Positions 1-10,322 are shown, counted from the stretch's first letter. The stretch: 64,000 bases of DNA from JAVBSN01 sp031556525 (GCA_031556525.1 JAVBSS010000004.1:1-64000), one strand, 5' to 3'. Numbers and translations are program-made. Notes: generated by a model not told the origin, from the sequence alone.

Positions 1-335
1 GCAAACTCTACATTTTCGTATGCTGTCATCATTGGTATTAATGCTACTGATTGAAATATATACCCTACGTTGTACCTTCTAATTTCTTCCCTTTTTGCTT
101 CACTTTCTTTTGTTATATCCACGCCATCAAAATATATTTCCCCATCTGTTGGTGCATCCAAAGCACTTAACATATTAATAAGTGTTGTTTTACCAGAACC
201 CGATCTTCCCTTTAGTATAGATAAACCTTTACTTGGTATTTGTATACTAACATCCTTTAATGCTTGAAAACTGTCACCATTTGCAATCGGAAATAGTTTA
301 TTAACATTAGTAGTACTTATAATATATTCGCTCAT
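1..335 (-). CDS. ABC transporter ATP-binding protein, MacB/LolD type (partial)
   Basis: This is the N-terminal part of an ABC ATPase; the gene runs off the left edge of the window. The Walker A motif GRSGSGKTTL and the Q-loop region YIFQSVALMPMMTAYENVEF are readable, as expected for the ATPase that powers MacB/FtsX-type permeases. The ATG at 335 follows a strong GGGGAGGAG ribosome binding site. It begins 3 bases after the permease stop codon, so it is the last visible gene of a four-gene export operon (two adaptors, permease, ATPase). The substrate cannot be read from sequence; antimicrobial peptide or lipid export is typical of the family. Confidence 0.9.
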   Translation of the reverse strand, partial: MSEYIISTTNVNKLFPIANGDSFQALKDVSIQIPSKGLSILKGRSGSGKTTLINMLSALDAPTDGEIYFDGVDITKESEAKREEIRRYNVGYIFQSVALIPMMTAYENVEF

Positions 336-338
336 ATT

Positions 339-3170
339 CTACTCCTCCCCTAATTTAAGTGCTTGTGAAATTTTTAGAGTAGATAATATCTTACCTAATA
401 TATACATACAGATTGCTAGCATTAATAGTATAACTACAGCTAATCTAATCATATCTATAGGACTCATATATACATTTGATTCCATTAGGTTAACTGAATA
501 TGCTAATTCAATTAGTGGAACAAATAAATATGTGGCTATTACTCCAACTACACTACCAATTATAATTGCAAATACTGAACTAAATAAATGCTCAAACAAT
601 AGCATTTTTATTATTTCTTTTAATGATAATCCCATTGCTCTATATATACCAAATAATAGCTCTCTTGATTTAATAGAGAATATCCAATATATTAAAAATC
701 CTACTGTACAAAGTATTAATACAATAATAAATGAAATTGTTAACATACCATTAGTTTCTTGGAATACAGGATCATTTTTCATCTTAACCAAATCATTTTC
801 CGAATCATTAAATGTAATTAATCTTATATTATTTTCAGCTATATAATTATACATATATTCGGCATCGTCTTTATTATCTACCCATATTTCATAAGGTGTT
901 ACTCCAAACGAACTCATAACTTGATCAAAGTTGGCTACAATTAAATATCTTTCTTCATAAGAAATGCTTCCGTCCTTACTAATTTTTTCATAAAGACTAC
1001 TATAACTTGGCCATTCATTTACAAAGCCACATACTATTCCATTACCAGTTCCGCTCATTTTTCCCACTTCATTATATCTTGTATAACTTATAGTATCTCC
1101 AATCTTTACCCCTAATTTATCTCTCATATTGGCAGATACTAAAATGTTATCTGTTGATGGTGCCATATCATTTAAATAATGATACCAATGCTTATCAAGT
1201 GCCCCATCTCGCATCCAAGCTATCTCTCCAAACTCCTTTGTGTTAATTCCCATAAGTTGAACATTATCCAGAGTTATTTTGGATGCCCCTGTTAATCTGG
1301 ATTTAATTCCAATTTCATTAAACACCTTTGTCATTCCCAACATATTATCTGATACGTCATCGTACTTCCATATATCAGGTTCTTCATATGTTAACGCTGG
1401 TATAATTGGCTTATTATCTATCTTAGCTCGCTTAATTACTGCTATATTGCTTTTCCATTCTTCTTTCAATACCAGATCAGCACCGTTGTTATTCCATATT
1501 CTATTTTCTTCATTTATATTAATTGTTCTTGCAATATTTGCATTAAATATACCAAATGCTATAGTTAATACCAAAAATATTATAATAAAATCTTGTTTAT
1601 CTGTAGTCCTTATTATTTGTAAAAATGCTGTATATGTAGCTGTGCTCCATTTTGATTTACCAATTTTATATATTAGTCCAATTATTAGTGGAATTATTCT
1701 TACTGTAATCATTGCACAACTTAATATAAATAAGGATGAACACAAGAATAATAATGGATCTAAAGCCGAACCTTCAATTACTTTTTTAACTATTATTTCT
1801 TTTTGTTGATTAAAGTTATAATATCCATATAGTGATAAAATTAGTAATACAATATCTAAAAATATCTTTTTCCAAAATGCCTTATTACTATTTTTCTTTT
1901 GTTTATGCTCTACAATTGTTGTTTTTGAAATTGGTATTACAGGTAATGTCATTACTAATATTAGAAATAAGGCTGCCATAAAGGAATATCCAATAGTAGA
2001 CAAGTTAATACTTACAGGAAGTTCTTTTCTTCCTACAAACTCCATAAAGGAGTTAGATACACCTACTACTTTACAAAATATATATCCTACTGGAATACCT
2101 ATAACTAAACTTACTGCCGCCAATATGGAGGATTGCAGTAGATATGTAAATATAATCTGCATTCTACTTGCACCTCTACTCTTTAGCATTGCAATCTCAT
2201 TTGATTCCATTGATAACATTTGAGATGATACCATATATATGAATATTGCTAACAAGAAAAATGTTGGTACTTGTAAAATATTCATTGTAGATACAATCTT
2301 CTTCTTTGCATCGCTATAATCCTTAAATTTATTAATAAAATTACAAGTATATTTATTCTCAACAAGTTCTTGGGCTGATTGCGCTATATCATATATATCC
2401 TCATACTTTATTTTACTATAATCGTATAATACATACTTATCTACAGTTATTGGACCATAGGTGTTTTTACTTGGAAATAGTTTATTATTTACATCTTCAT
2501 ATGCCTTTTCTGTTAAAAAGCATTGCCAGTCTAACTCTGTAGGTGTCTTTATCCAAAATAATTCATTTTCCTTAGCTTCATAAATACCTACAATTTTTAG
2601 TTTAACTGGTTCTTTGTCAGAATCTAATAAAGTTTCCAAGGTTACTATTTCATCTAAAACCAAGCTGTTTTTATTAAATGCTGCTTCACTAACTATTACT
2701 TCATAGGCTCCATCATCAACATTGTCTGTATTCATCCTTCCTGAAATGATATTAATGTGATCTTCCATATTTTTTATATAACCTAATTCCATGAAACTTT
2801 TTGTAACACTCTCTTGAGGATGCTTATCAGAAATAAATGTAGAATACTGTCCATGATAATATTCCATTTCTGCTACTTTTTCTAAATCGATAACATTAAT
2901 ATCTTCATCAATTTTATTAATAAATTGATTCCTTAGCTCAGTATAATCCCCATCTTTTGTATTAAATGCTTTTGCACATTCAATCATAATCGGATATTCG
3001 CCAGTACTAGCATATTCAATATCTAAGTTACTAACTAACAATTTTTGCAATGCTCCATTTACATACATTGGATTACATGTTGCTATACCAACAAGGAGAA
3101 TACCACCTATTAGTAAACTTATAACCATCCATTTTTTATTTATAATTTTTCCAAATACGAACTTTAACAT
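339..3170 (-). CDS. ABC transporter permease, FtsX/MacB-like, two FtsX domains
   Basis: A 943-residue membrane protein. It has an N-terminal membrane segment (about 14-32), a long extracytoplasmic domain (about 35-290), a first FtsX core with several membrane segments (about 295-420), further membrane segments (about 435-550), a second extracytoplasmic domain (about 560-800) and a C-terminal FtsX core (about 815-935). The sequence MLKSRGASRMQI after the first helix is the usual cytoplasmic coupling signature of FtsX proteins. Two FtsX cores on one chain suggest one polypeptide forms the whole membrane unit. It sits between the adaptor gene (3 bases upstream) and the ATPase. Substrate unknown. 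Confidence 0.85.
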   Translation of the reverse strand: MLKFVFGKIINKKWMVISLLIGGILLVGIATCNPMYVNGALQKLLVSNLDIEYASTGEYPIMIECAKAFNTKDGDYTELRNQFINKIDEDINVIDLEKVAEMEYYHGQYSTFISDKHPQESVTKSFMELGYIKNMEDHINIISGRMNTDNVDDGAYEVIVSEAAFNKNSLVLDEIVTLETLLDSDKEPVKLKIVGIYEAKENELFWIKTPTELDWQCFLTEKAYEDVNNKLFPSKNTYGPITVDKYVLYDYSKIKYEDIYDIAQSAQELVENKYTCNFINKFKDYSDAKKKIVSTMNILQVPTFFLLAIFIYMVSSQMLSMESNEIAMLKSRGASRMQIIFTYLLQSSILAAVSLVIGIPVGYIFCKVVGVSNSFMEFVGRKELPVSINLSTIGYSFMAALFLILVMTLPVIPISKTTIVEHKQKKNSNKAFWKKIFLDIVLLILSLYGYYNFNQQKEIIVKKVIEGSALDPLLFLCSSLFILSCAMITVRIIPLIIGLIYKIGKSKWSTATYTAFLQIIRTTDKQDFIIIFLVLTIAFGIFNANIARTININEENRIWNNNGADLVLKEEWKSNIAVIKRAKIDNKPIIPALTYEEPDIWKYDDVSDNMLGMTKVFNEIGIKSRLTGASKITLDNVQLMGINTKEFGEIAWMRDGALDKHWYHYLNDMAPSTDNILVSANMRDKLGVKIGDTISYTRYNEVGKMSGTGNGIVCGFVNEWPSYSSLYEKISKDGSISYEERYLIVANFDQVMSSFGVTPYEIWVDNKDDAEYMYNYIAENNIRLITFNDSENDLVKMKNDPVFQETNGMLTISFIIVLILCTVGFLIYWIFSIKSRELLFGIYRAMGLSLKEIIKMLLFEHLFSSVFAIIIGSVVGVIATYLFVPLIELAYSVNLMESNVYMSPIDMIRLAVVILLMLAICMYILGKILSTLKISQALKLGEE

Positions 3171-3173
3171 AGT

Positions 3174-5516
3174 CTACTCCTTTTTATTAAGTAATACTTC
3201 TGAGGTCTTATCAATTCCTTGAAGAATCCATATTTTTTCTTTTCCCAAATGTCCTATGGTTATATATCTTTTCTCTACCTTGTCACCTTCAACAGTATAC
3301 ACATAATATTTTTTATTGGTTGTATCTTCACCTTTTTTATTATCTTCACCGTATACACCTAAATCCAAGAATAATGCATTTGTGTCTACACAGTATACAT
3401 TTTCTCTATATACACCTACACCTTTAACAACATTTTTTCTATCTTCCCTACATTCAGTTAAATTACTATTACTAAATACAAACATTGATTGTGCATCATA
3501 ACTCTCACCACCTGTATAAATACCTGTAAGCAGTGTTTGTGGAGCCCAAACTACAGTACCTGTATCTACTACATTGCCTGTATCACTATTAGTAATTTCT
3601 ACGTTCATACCAATTCTGCCTAGTCTTCCATTAAGATCTATTCCTATTTCATACGAATAATCCTCTATGTAACATAATAATTCTCCCATTGGCACTGTAT
3701 GATCAATACTATAATTAGTTACCTTTTTCACAACTCCTGAAATAGGTGCTACTAATGTTATTTCTCCAGAATTTTCTTTTACAGATTTTAATTCATTATT
3801 TAATGAAGTGATTTGACTTTCTTTATTATACTTTGCCATCTCATATTCTATATTGTTGTATTCTAAATCATATTGTAATAATTTTTTCTTACCACTATCC
3901 ATTTCATTATTTATATCTGATTCTAACTGTGAGACTGTTTTATTATGTTCCTCAACTGTTTTATCATATTCTTCATTTATACTACTAATTTGATTTGTTA
4001 TACTTAATGTTGTAGATTTATTATCATATAATGATAAAGTAACTAATTTATCTCCTTTTTTTACCTCTCCTCCATTTTCAACATAAATTTGTTTTATTCT
4101 AGCTTCTGAATTTGTACATGTAATATTGTATGAATTAGGATAAAGTATTCCAAAAGACTCAAGTGTAATATTTTCACTATAGTTTTCTAAACTTATCTCT
4201 GATTTTAAAGTTAAAGAATCTATATTTAATCCAACATCTATTACAATTTTATCGCCTTCTTCTAGTCCACTTACTATTTCTGTGAATAGTTCTGTTTTTG
4301 CCCCAATTGTTACTGCAACTTTTCTCCGATTATCTCCATCTAATATTGTTACATAATAATCAGTTCCCTCTTTAATTAAAGCATTAGTGGGTATTCCTAA
4401 AACATTTTTCTTAACATTATTTCTTACAAATATACTTACATTACTTCCAAGGGTAATACCTTCTTGCCCATCTGTAAGTTTAAATCTTGTAGGTAATACA
4501 CTATCTTTATCACCTTTATAATCTAATGTAGATCTTATTTCCTGTGTGGTAAACTTATCTATCTCAATCTCATGTCTTATACCGTCTATCTCTACATATA
4601 TTTCTTCATAATTCCTCAAAAATCTTTCATCTAAATTGCTACCATCTCCACTTACTCCATATATGTATATTGGTTTTTCGTTATTAGTTATATAATAAAT
4701 AGGGTCATTAGCATTAATGCTATCACCACCAATTAACATACCACCCGAGCTATTAACAGTAGCTACTATTTGTCCATTACACGGTGCAACTATATTTGAA
4801 CCTTGTTTTTCTTTTTGAACATCTCCTAGTGTTACATTTAAATCTTTTAAATCTATCGCTTCTCTATCAGTAATATTTTTATTATTACATTCTAAAATAC
4901 TTACTTGTGTTCTCGATGCTGCTAGTTGTGATTCCAATTCTCTTATTTCTTCTTCAACTAATGATGAATCACTTTCGCCTACTGCAGCTACTCCTGTTAC
5001 CTCTTCTGTAGATTCAATCTCTTCAAGTGTTTCTGTACTTGTATCTGTATTTGTTTCTGTACTTATATCATCTGTTGTAGTCTGTGAATTTCTAAGTTCA
5101 GCTATTGCATTATTAAAATTTTCTTGAAGTTGTTTTTCATAATTAATTCTATTATTATTTAAACTTATATTATAATCAGCTGTTTTCTTAATTTCATTTA
5201 TGCTATTTTGGCAAGTTCTTATAGTCTCATCAATATCTTTCGTATTATATTTTGCTAATACATCTCCCTTTTTTACAGTTTGCCCTATATATGCATTTAT
5301 GTCTGATATTGTACCACTTGTAGTAAATGATATCTTTTCTATAGATGGTACAAGTTTGCCATTGTAGACCTCTATGCCTTCAATATCCATTTTCTTTACT
5401 TCTATTATTTCTGTTCTCAATTTAGCTGGTTCAATCAACTCTGGAATGTCTCTACTACATCCTGTCAGTAAAGTAGCTATTAAAAATAGAGAGATATACT
5501 TTTTGTATTTAATCAT
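3174..5516 (-). CDS. Double-length lipoprotein membrane-fusion (HlyD/RND-type) adaptor
   Basis: A 780-residue lipoprotein with lipobox LLTGC (Cys about 20). The first half looks like a complete adaptor: half-lipoyl motif near 55-90, a coiled coil rich in Gln/Asn/Glu about 95-230, the second half-lipoyl (NIVAPCNGQIVA) near 240, and a C-terminal barrel ending about 420. The pattern then repeats: lipoyl-like VENGGEVKKGDKL about 480, coiled coil about 505-590, second half-lipoyl (TLVAPISGVVKK) about 600, and a terminal barrel. Usual adaptors have 330-450 residues, so this is best read as a tandem fusion. It lies between a normal-size adaptor gene and the FtsX permease, so it probably links the transporter to the cell wall or exterior. 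Confidence 0.8.
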   Translation of the reverse strand: MIKYKKYISLFLIATLLTGCSRDIPELIEPAKLRTEIIEVKKMDIEGIEVYNGKLVPSIEKISFTTSGTISDINAYIGQTVKKGDVLAKYNTKDIDETIRTCQNSINEIKKTADYNISLNNNRINYEKQLQENFNNAIAELRNSQTTTDDISTETNTDTSTETLEEIESTEEVTGVAAVGESDSSLVEEEIRELESQLAASRTQVSILECNNKNITDREAIDLKDLNVTLGDVQKEKQGSNIVAPCNGQIVATVNSSGGMLIGGDSINANDPIYYITNNEKPIYIYGVSGDGSNLDERFLRNYEEIYVEIDGIRHEIEIDKFTTQEIRSTLDYKGDKDSVLPTRFKLTDGQEGITLGSNVSIFVRNNVKKNVLGIPTNALIKEGTDYYVTILDGDNRRKVAVTIGAKTELFTEIVSGLEEGDKIVIDVGLNIDSLTLKSEISLENYSENITLESFGILYPNSYNITCTNSEARIKQIYVENGGEVKKGDKLVTLSLYDNKSTTLSITNQISSINEEYDKTVEEHNKTVSQLESDINNEMDSGKKKLLQYDLEYNNIEYEMAKYNKESQITSLNNELKSVKENSGEITLVAPISGVVKKVTNYSIDHTVPMGELLCYIEDYSYEIGIDLNGRLGRIGMNVEITNSDTGNVVDTGTVVWAPQTLLTGIYTGGESYDAQSMFVFSNSNLTECREDRKNVVKGVGVYRENVYCVDTNALFLDLGVYGEDNKKGEDTTNKKYYVYTVEGDKVEKRYITIGHLGKEKIWILQGIDKTSEVLLNKKE

Positions 5517-5531
5517 GTTAAATCCCCTTTT

Positions 5532-6533
5532 CTAATTAGATATAACTAATTCATCTTCTTCTAATCCTTCTTCAATTACAATATTATTCCCTACAATTTT
5601 TCCAACTTTGATCACTTTCTTTGTTCTAAATCCTTCTTCATTCCTTATATATACAAAGCTTTCATCACCTAATATTGTAACTGCACTGGTTGGTAAATAT
5701 AATACATCTATTGCCTCATTTGTTTCATATATTACCTTCCCTTTAAAGTTATCATCTAAAGTTCCAACTTCTTCTATAAATTCAAAACTCACATCCACTT
5801 TAGTTTCTGATACTTCACTAATATCTGATAATATAACTGTATAATTTATCTCGTCCGTCTCTAAGATGTACTCTTTTCCCACTTGAAAATTATCATTTTT
5901 TTCACAAGAGCCAATTATCTTTTTATTATTATCTGATACAATTATGTATACTGTATCCTCATTTGATACATCGCCTTCTATAATATCTTTTAAATATGTA
6001 ACTACTCCATCCATTCCTGCAACAATTTGTCTATCATTTATCTTATCTTGCAATTCCTTTATTCTTTGATTAGATGATTCTATAGAGTTCGAATAACTTT
6101 CTTTTTGTTGTTCATACATATCCTTATTGTTAGGATCTACAGCTATCAAATTATTATAATATTCAATATCTGTATTCATTTTTTTCAAATCTAATTTTAA
6201 TGCTTCAATATCTTCTAACAGACTTTCTGCATTTAGCTCAGCTAATACTTGACCCTTTTTTACTTGATCGCCTAGGCTAACATATACATCAGTTATTTTT
6301 TCATATGATAATTTAAAAGAATATTCTTCTTTTCTACTTGATTGATATTTAACATTTAATGTTTTGTTATCTACAATATCACCCCTCAAAACTACCTCTT
6401 CTTCTATACTAGCCTCCTGTTCTAGATTAATAACGGGTGGGACTGTATATTCTTGTTCTTCTGGTAATAAAAAACATCCTGATAACATAATGGTTGTGAA
6501 TGCTAATAATGTAGCTATAATATGTTTAATCAT
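5532..6533 (-). CDS. Lipoprotein membrane-fusion adaptor (HlyD/RND-type)
   Basis: A 333-residue lipoprotein with lipobox MLSGC (Cys about 20). It has a half-lipoyl motif (LGDQVKKGQVLAELN, about 90-105), a coiled-coil hairpin (about 105-170), the closing half-lipoyl with VAGMDGVVTYL (about 172-182) and a C-terminal barrel with LPTSAVTILGDESFVYI. This is a normal-size adaptor, in contrast to the double adaptor encoded next. It is the first gene of the ABC export operon; AAAGGAG stands 9 bases before the ATG. The upstream region to 6640 is very AT-rich and holds no clear-cut promoter, so the operon start is not assigned. Confidence 0.85.
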   Translation of the reverse strand: MIKHIIATLLAFTTIMLSGCFLLPEEQEYTVPPVINLEQEASIEEEVVLRGDIVDNKTLNVKYQSSRKEEYSFKLSYEKITDVYVSLGDQVKKGQVLAELNAESLLEDIEALKLDLKKMNTDIEYYNNLIAVDPNNKDMYEQQKESYSNSIESSNQRIKELQDKINDRQIVAGMDGVVTYLKDIIEGDVSNEDTVYIIVSDNNKKIIGSCEKNDNFQVGKEYILETDEINYTVILSDISEVSETKVDVSFEFIEEVGTLDDNFKGKVIYETNEAIDVLYLPTSAVTILGDESFVYIRNEEGFRTKKVIKVGKIVGNNIVIEEGLEEDELVISN

Positions 6534-6643
6534 GATTAGGCTCCTTTTTTATATGATATTTATACTTTACTCTTCAAATCTTCAAAAAATCTTAAAAGAT
6601 GTTAATATTATAAAATTTTTTTAAATTCTTTTTGTTAACCATC

Positions 6644-6672
6644 TTGACCTTTGTAAATTAGGGTGTTACTAT
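6644..6672 (+). promoter_or_regulatory. Sigma-A-type promoter of ptb-buk
   Basis: The -35 TTGACC (6644-6649) and -10 TACTAT (6667-6672) are separated by exactly 17 bases. The promoter points at ptb, whose ribosome binding site AAGGAG stands 9 bases before the ATG at 6727. The fit to the vegetative consensus suggests substantial constitutive expression. Confidence 0.7.
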
Positions 6673-6726
6673 GATTTTTGGATATTTATTTATTAAATTA
6701 ATATATAGTATAAGGAGTATTTACAC

Positions 6727-7641
6727 ATGAGTAAGAATTTTAAAGAACTATTATCACAACTTGAAAATTGTACTATGAAGACTGTTGCCGTTTCTGTAGC
6801 ACAAGATGACGCTGTTTTACAAGCGGTTAGAGCAGCAAAAGATAGACACATTGCCAACTCTATATTAGTAGGCGACAAAGCATTAATAACAGAACTAGCT
6901 GCTGCTAGCAATATAGATATTTCTGATTTTGAAATAGTAGATGAACCAGATGTAGATAAAGCTGCTTTAGTAGCTGTTAAATTAGTTCATGATAAGAAAG
7001 CTGATACTCTTCTTAAAGGATTAGTTGATACTAAGACTTTCTTAAGAAGCGTTCTTGATAAAGAAGTTGGTCTAAGAACTGGAAAACAAATGTCACACGT
7101 TTGTGTATTTGAAGTTCCTAACGTTGATCACTTATTATTCTTAGCAGATGTTGCATTTAACACATACCCAACATTAGAAGATAAAGTTAAAATAGTTGAA
7201 AATACTGTAGAAGTTGCAAAAGCTTGCGGTATTGATACTCCTAAAGTAGCTCCAGTATGTGCTGTAGAGGTTGTTAATCCTAAGATGCCTGCTACTGTTG
7301 ATGCTGATGAACTTACTAAAATGAATGAGCGTGGCGAGATTAAAGATTGTGTTATATATGGTCCTGTATCTATGGATCTTGCATTATCTGAAGAAGCTGG
7401 CGTACATAAAGGAATCTCTAACCCAGTTGTAGGACATGCTGATGTTATCTTATTCCCTGATATAGATTCAGGTAATATCACATATAAGTCACTTGTTCAT
7501 TGTGCAGATGTTAAAAATGGTAATGTATTAGTTGGTACTACTGCTCCTGTTATCTTAACTTCAAGAGCTGATTCATTTGAAGTTAAAGTATACTCTATCG
7601 CTCTAGCATCAGGTATAGCTGAATCATTAAAAAATATTTAA
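6727..7641 (+). CDS. ptb: Phosphate butyryltransferase
   Basis: This enzyme converts butyryl-CoA plus phosphate into butyryl-phosphate in the cytoplasm, the first of two steps that turn butyryl-CoA into butyrate and ATP. The 304-residue protein has the length and layout of the phosphotransacetylase/phosphotransbutyrylase family, with VLVGTTAPVILTSRADS near the C-terminus as in family members. Butyrate kinase follows 20 bases downstream behind a GGAGG site, and this pairing is what separates ptb from an acetate-type pta. A clear promoter precedes it. Codon use is richer in G and C than that of the accessory genes further on, as expected for a highly expressed core gene. Confidence 0.93.
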   Translation: MSKNFKELLSQLENCTMKTVAVSVAQDDAVLQAVRAAKDRHIANSILVGDKALITELAAASNIDISDFEIVDEPDVDKAALVAVKLVHDKKADTLLKGLVDTKTFLRSVLDKEVGLRTGKQMSHVCVFEVPNVDHLLFLADVAFNTYPTLEDKVKIVENTVEVAKACGIDTPKVAPVCAVEVVNPKMPATVDADELTKMNERGEIKDCVIYGPVSMDLALSEEAGVHKGISNPVVGHADVILFPDIDSGNITYKSLVHCADVKNGNVLVGTTAPVILTSRADSFEVKVYSIALASGIAESLKNI

Positions 7642-7661
7642 TTTAATGGAGGAATAGATTT

Positions 7662-8729
7662 ATGGCAATCAAAAGTTTAATTATTAATCCAGGTTCTACA
7701 TCAACAAAGATTGGTGTATTCGAGGATGAGACATTATTATTTGAAGAAACTCTAAGACATACAACTGAAGATTTAGTTGGATATGATTCTATTGTTGATC
7801 AAAAGGATTTCAGAAAAGATATTATTTTAAATATATTAAAAGAGAAAAATTTTGATATTAACAGTTTAAATGTAGTTGTTGGACGTGGCGGTATGTTAAA
7901 ACCTATTTCAAGTGGTACATATGCTGTAACTGATGAATTACTCCATGATCTTGTAATTGGCAAACAAGGACAACACGCTTCAAACCTTGGTGGTATCCTT
8001 GCTCGCGAAATAGCTGACTCAGTTGGCGTTCCATCTTATATCGTTGATCCTGTAGTAGTTGATGAATTAGATCCTGTTGCTAGATATTCAGGTGTTCCTG
8101 AACTACCTAGAACTAGCGTATTCCACGCTCTTAATCAAAAAGCTGTTGCTAAGAGATATGCTAAAGAATCTGGTATTCCATATGAAACGCTTAACTTGAT
8201 TGTTGTACATATGGGCGGTGGTGTATCTGTAGGTGCTCATCATAATGGTAGAATTATTGATATCTTCAACGCATTAGATGGCGATGGTGCATTTTCACCT
8301 GAACGTGCTGGTGCTGTTCCAACTGGTGCTTTAGTACAAATGTGCTTCTCTGGAAAATACACAGAAAAAGAAGTATACTCAAAACTTGTTGGTAAAGGTG
8401 GTTTAAATGCTTACCTTGGAACTAACGATATGCGTGATGTAATCAAAATGATTGATGACGGTAATGAGGAAGCTAAGAACGTACGTGAAGCTTTCGTATT
8501 CCAAGTATGTAAGGATATCGGTTCAATGGCTTGTGTTCTTAAAGGCAAGATTGATAAGATTATCGTTACTGGCGGTATTGCATATAATGAATGTATAATT
8601 AATGACATCAAAGATAGATGCGGTTGGATTACTGATTTTATAGTATATCCTGGTGAAGATGAATTACTTGCACTTACACAAGGTGCTCTTCGTGTCCTTA
8701 ATGGCGAAGAACAAGTAATGGATTATTAA
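7662..8729 (+). CDS. buk: Butyrate kinase
   Basis: A member of the acetokinase (ASKHA) family that transfers phosphate from butyryl-phosphate to ADP, giving butyrate and ATP. The 355 residues contain NPGSTSTKIGVFED near the N-terminus (phosphate/adenosine fold), the central GGGVSVGAHHNGRIIDI glycine-rich loop and PERAGAVPTGAL. The length matches butyrate kinases (about 355) rather than acetate kinases (about 400). It is transcribed with ptb and is followed by a strong hairpin terminator. Together with ptb it shows a kinase-type butyrate route. A branched-chain acyl kinase role is a less likely alternative. Confidence 0.95.
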   Translation: MAIKSLIINPGSTSTKIGVFEDETLLFEETLRHTTEDLVGYDSIVDQKDFRKDIILNILKEKNFDINSLNVVVGRGGMLKPISSGTYAVTDELLHDLVIGKQGQHASNLGGILAREIADSVGVPSYIVDPVVVDELDPVARYSGVPELPRTSVFHALNQKAVAKRYAKESGIPYETLNLIVVHMGGGVSVGAHHNGRIIDIFNALDGDGAFSPERAGAVPTGALVQMCFSGKYTEKEVYSKLVGKGGLNAYLGTNDMRDVIKMIDDGNEEAKNVREAFVFQVCKDIGSMACVLKGKIDKIIVTGGIAYNECIINDIKDRCGWITDFIVYPGEDELLALTQGALRVLNGEEQVMDY

Positions 8730-8745
8730 TACTTACAAACATAAC

Positions 8746-8778
8746 AAAGGCTAAATAGTTTCAAGCTATTTAGCCTTT
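8746..8778. terminator. Bidirectional intrinsic terminator between buk and the convergent D,D-carboxypeptidase gene
   Basis: A perfect 13-bp stem (8746-8758 with 8766-8778) closes a 7-base loop, and the arms begin and end with A3/T3. It lies between two convergent genes and can end transcription from both sides. Confidence 0.85.
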
Positions 8779-8791
8779 ATATATTACTTAT

Positions 8792-10237
8792 CTATGCCAC
8801 AAACATTTGTAACACTTTTATTAGACACCAGTTATAATTAACCTCATCTACATCTTCTTCTGATACTATATTCTTTATTTCCCATGTACAACCATTTATT
8901 TGATATTCAATGTCACCTATTACATCACCTTTCTTAATTGGCGCTGTTAATTCATCTGGAATATGATACACTACATCAATTTTCTCATCAGTTCTTAGAA
9001 GCATGCCCTTTGTATTCACTGACATAACATCTTCTTTATCTTCATCTATTAACATATTATCACTATCTGATATTTTAATCTTCACTACTGCTTTCCCATT
9101 TATTCTATCAGTCTGCCCATTAGTCACATTTATAGGAGCTATCCTGCTTTCATCTATTTGTATATCATCAAAATTAACATAATTATAATTTCCTAAGCCA
9201 TATTCCATAAGTTTTCTAGTATCACTCCATTTATAGGATTTATTATTAGGCCACCCACAGCCTAGTAGTGCAACAATTAATTTTTTACCATCTTTCTCTA
9301 AAGCTCCGACATAACAATATCCTGCATCTGAAGTAAACCCTGTCTTACCCGACAAAGCTCCCTCCATCATGGATAAAAATGCATTATGATTATTACAAGA
9401 AAAATTTCTTGTTCCATTAGTAACTGAACCATCAGCATTTGTTTGCATATTTGTAAATGTATAATTTCCCATTCTAGTTATCTCTAGAAATTCTTTGCTC
9501 TTATCCGATTCATACAAGCAATATTTCATTATTCTAGCCAAATCTTTAGATGTCGTTGAGTGCTTACGTTCTATAGAATCTATATTTCCATTTTCATCAG
9601 TAACTTCAATAAACTGTGTTTTATCTAATCCATTAGGGGTAATAAAATATGTACTATAACATCCTATATCAATTGCCTTTTGATTCATCATCTGTGCAAA
9701 TCCTTCTACTGAACCTCCTATATGTTCGGCAATTGCAACTGCTGAATCATTATGAGATTCTAACATAAGAGAATACATTAAATCTTTAAGTTTATATTGT
9801 TCGCCTGTATTAATATTTAATTGAACATCTGGCATTCGAGCTGCATACTCAGATATTGTTACCAGTTCTTCTGGATTACCATTTTCCAAAGCCACAATTA
9901 ATGTCATTATTTTTGTGGTACTTGCCATTGCTCTTATTTCTTCACTATTTTTTTCATATAATGCTCTTCCACTATCTCCATCTATTAATACTGCTGATAT
10001 TGAATATAAACCTAGATCTTGATTACTATTAACAACATCCTCTACTTCTTGGCAATCTGCTATATTCTCACTATTTACTATCTCTTCAATATTATTTTGA
10101 TTTTCATTTTCAATATGTTGCATATTATTATAAGTGATATCATTAATCTTTTCCTGTTTGAATCTATAACACAATATAGCTAGTACTAGAATCGCAATAA
10201 TAACAATTAAGACATACTTTTTATCTCTTTTATTCAT
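8792..10237 (-). CDS. D-alanyl-D-alanine carboxypeptidase (PBP5/DacF-like)
   Basis: A penicillin-binding protein that trims the terminal D-Ala from peptidoglycan stem peptides outside the membrane. It has an N-terminal membrane anchor (about 8-26), the catalytic SxxK motif STTK (about 108), the SxN motif SHN (about 160), the KTG motif (about 297) and a PBP5-type C-terminal beta domain (about 375-475). The second ATG (10237) is chosen because AGG stands 9 bases before it, whereas it is only 3 bases from the first ATG (10243). The protein has 481 residues. Family members act in vegetative cell-wall maturation or spore cortex formation; sequence alone does not say which. Confidence 0.9.
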   Translation of the reverse strand: MNKRDKKYVLIVIIAILVLAILCYRFKQEKINDITYNNMQHIENENQNNIEEIVNSENIADCQEVEDVVNSNQDLGLYSISAVLIDGDSGRALYEKNSEEIRAMASTTKIMTLIVALENGNPEELVTISEYAARMPDVQLNINTGEQYKLKDLMYSLMLESHNDSAVAIAEHIGGSVEGFAQMMNQKAIDIGCYSTYFITPNGLDKTQFIEVTDENGNIDSIERKHSTTSKDLARIMKYCLYESDKSKEFLEITRMGNYTFTNMQTNADGSVTNGTRNFSCNNHNAFLSMMEGALSGKTGFTSDAGYCYVGALEKDGKKLIVALLGCGWPNNKSYKWSDTRKLMEYGLGNYNYVNFDDIQIDESRIAPINVTNGQTDRINGKAVVKIKISDSDNMLIDEDKEDVMSVNTKGMLLRTDEKIDVVYHIPDELTAPIKKGDVIGDIEYQINGCTWEIKNIVSEEDVDEVNYNWCLIKVLQMFVA

Positions 10238-10322
10238 ATACATAATCCTAAATTCACTTATGTAATTATATGAAGTTATATGTCCATATAGACCTCTTAT
10301 ATAAGGAATTTTCCATATAAAA

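Noticed and set aside
339..1809. Plus-strand open frames inside the FtsX permease gene
   Set aside because: They mirror the codon pattern of the real minus-strand gene, have no ribosome binding sites and no recognisable proteins.
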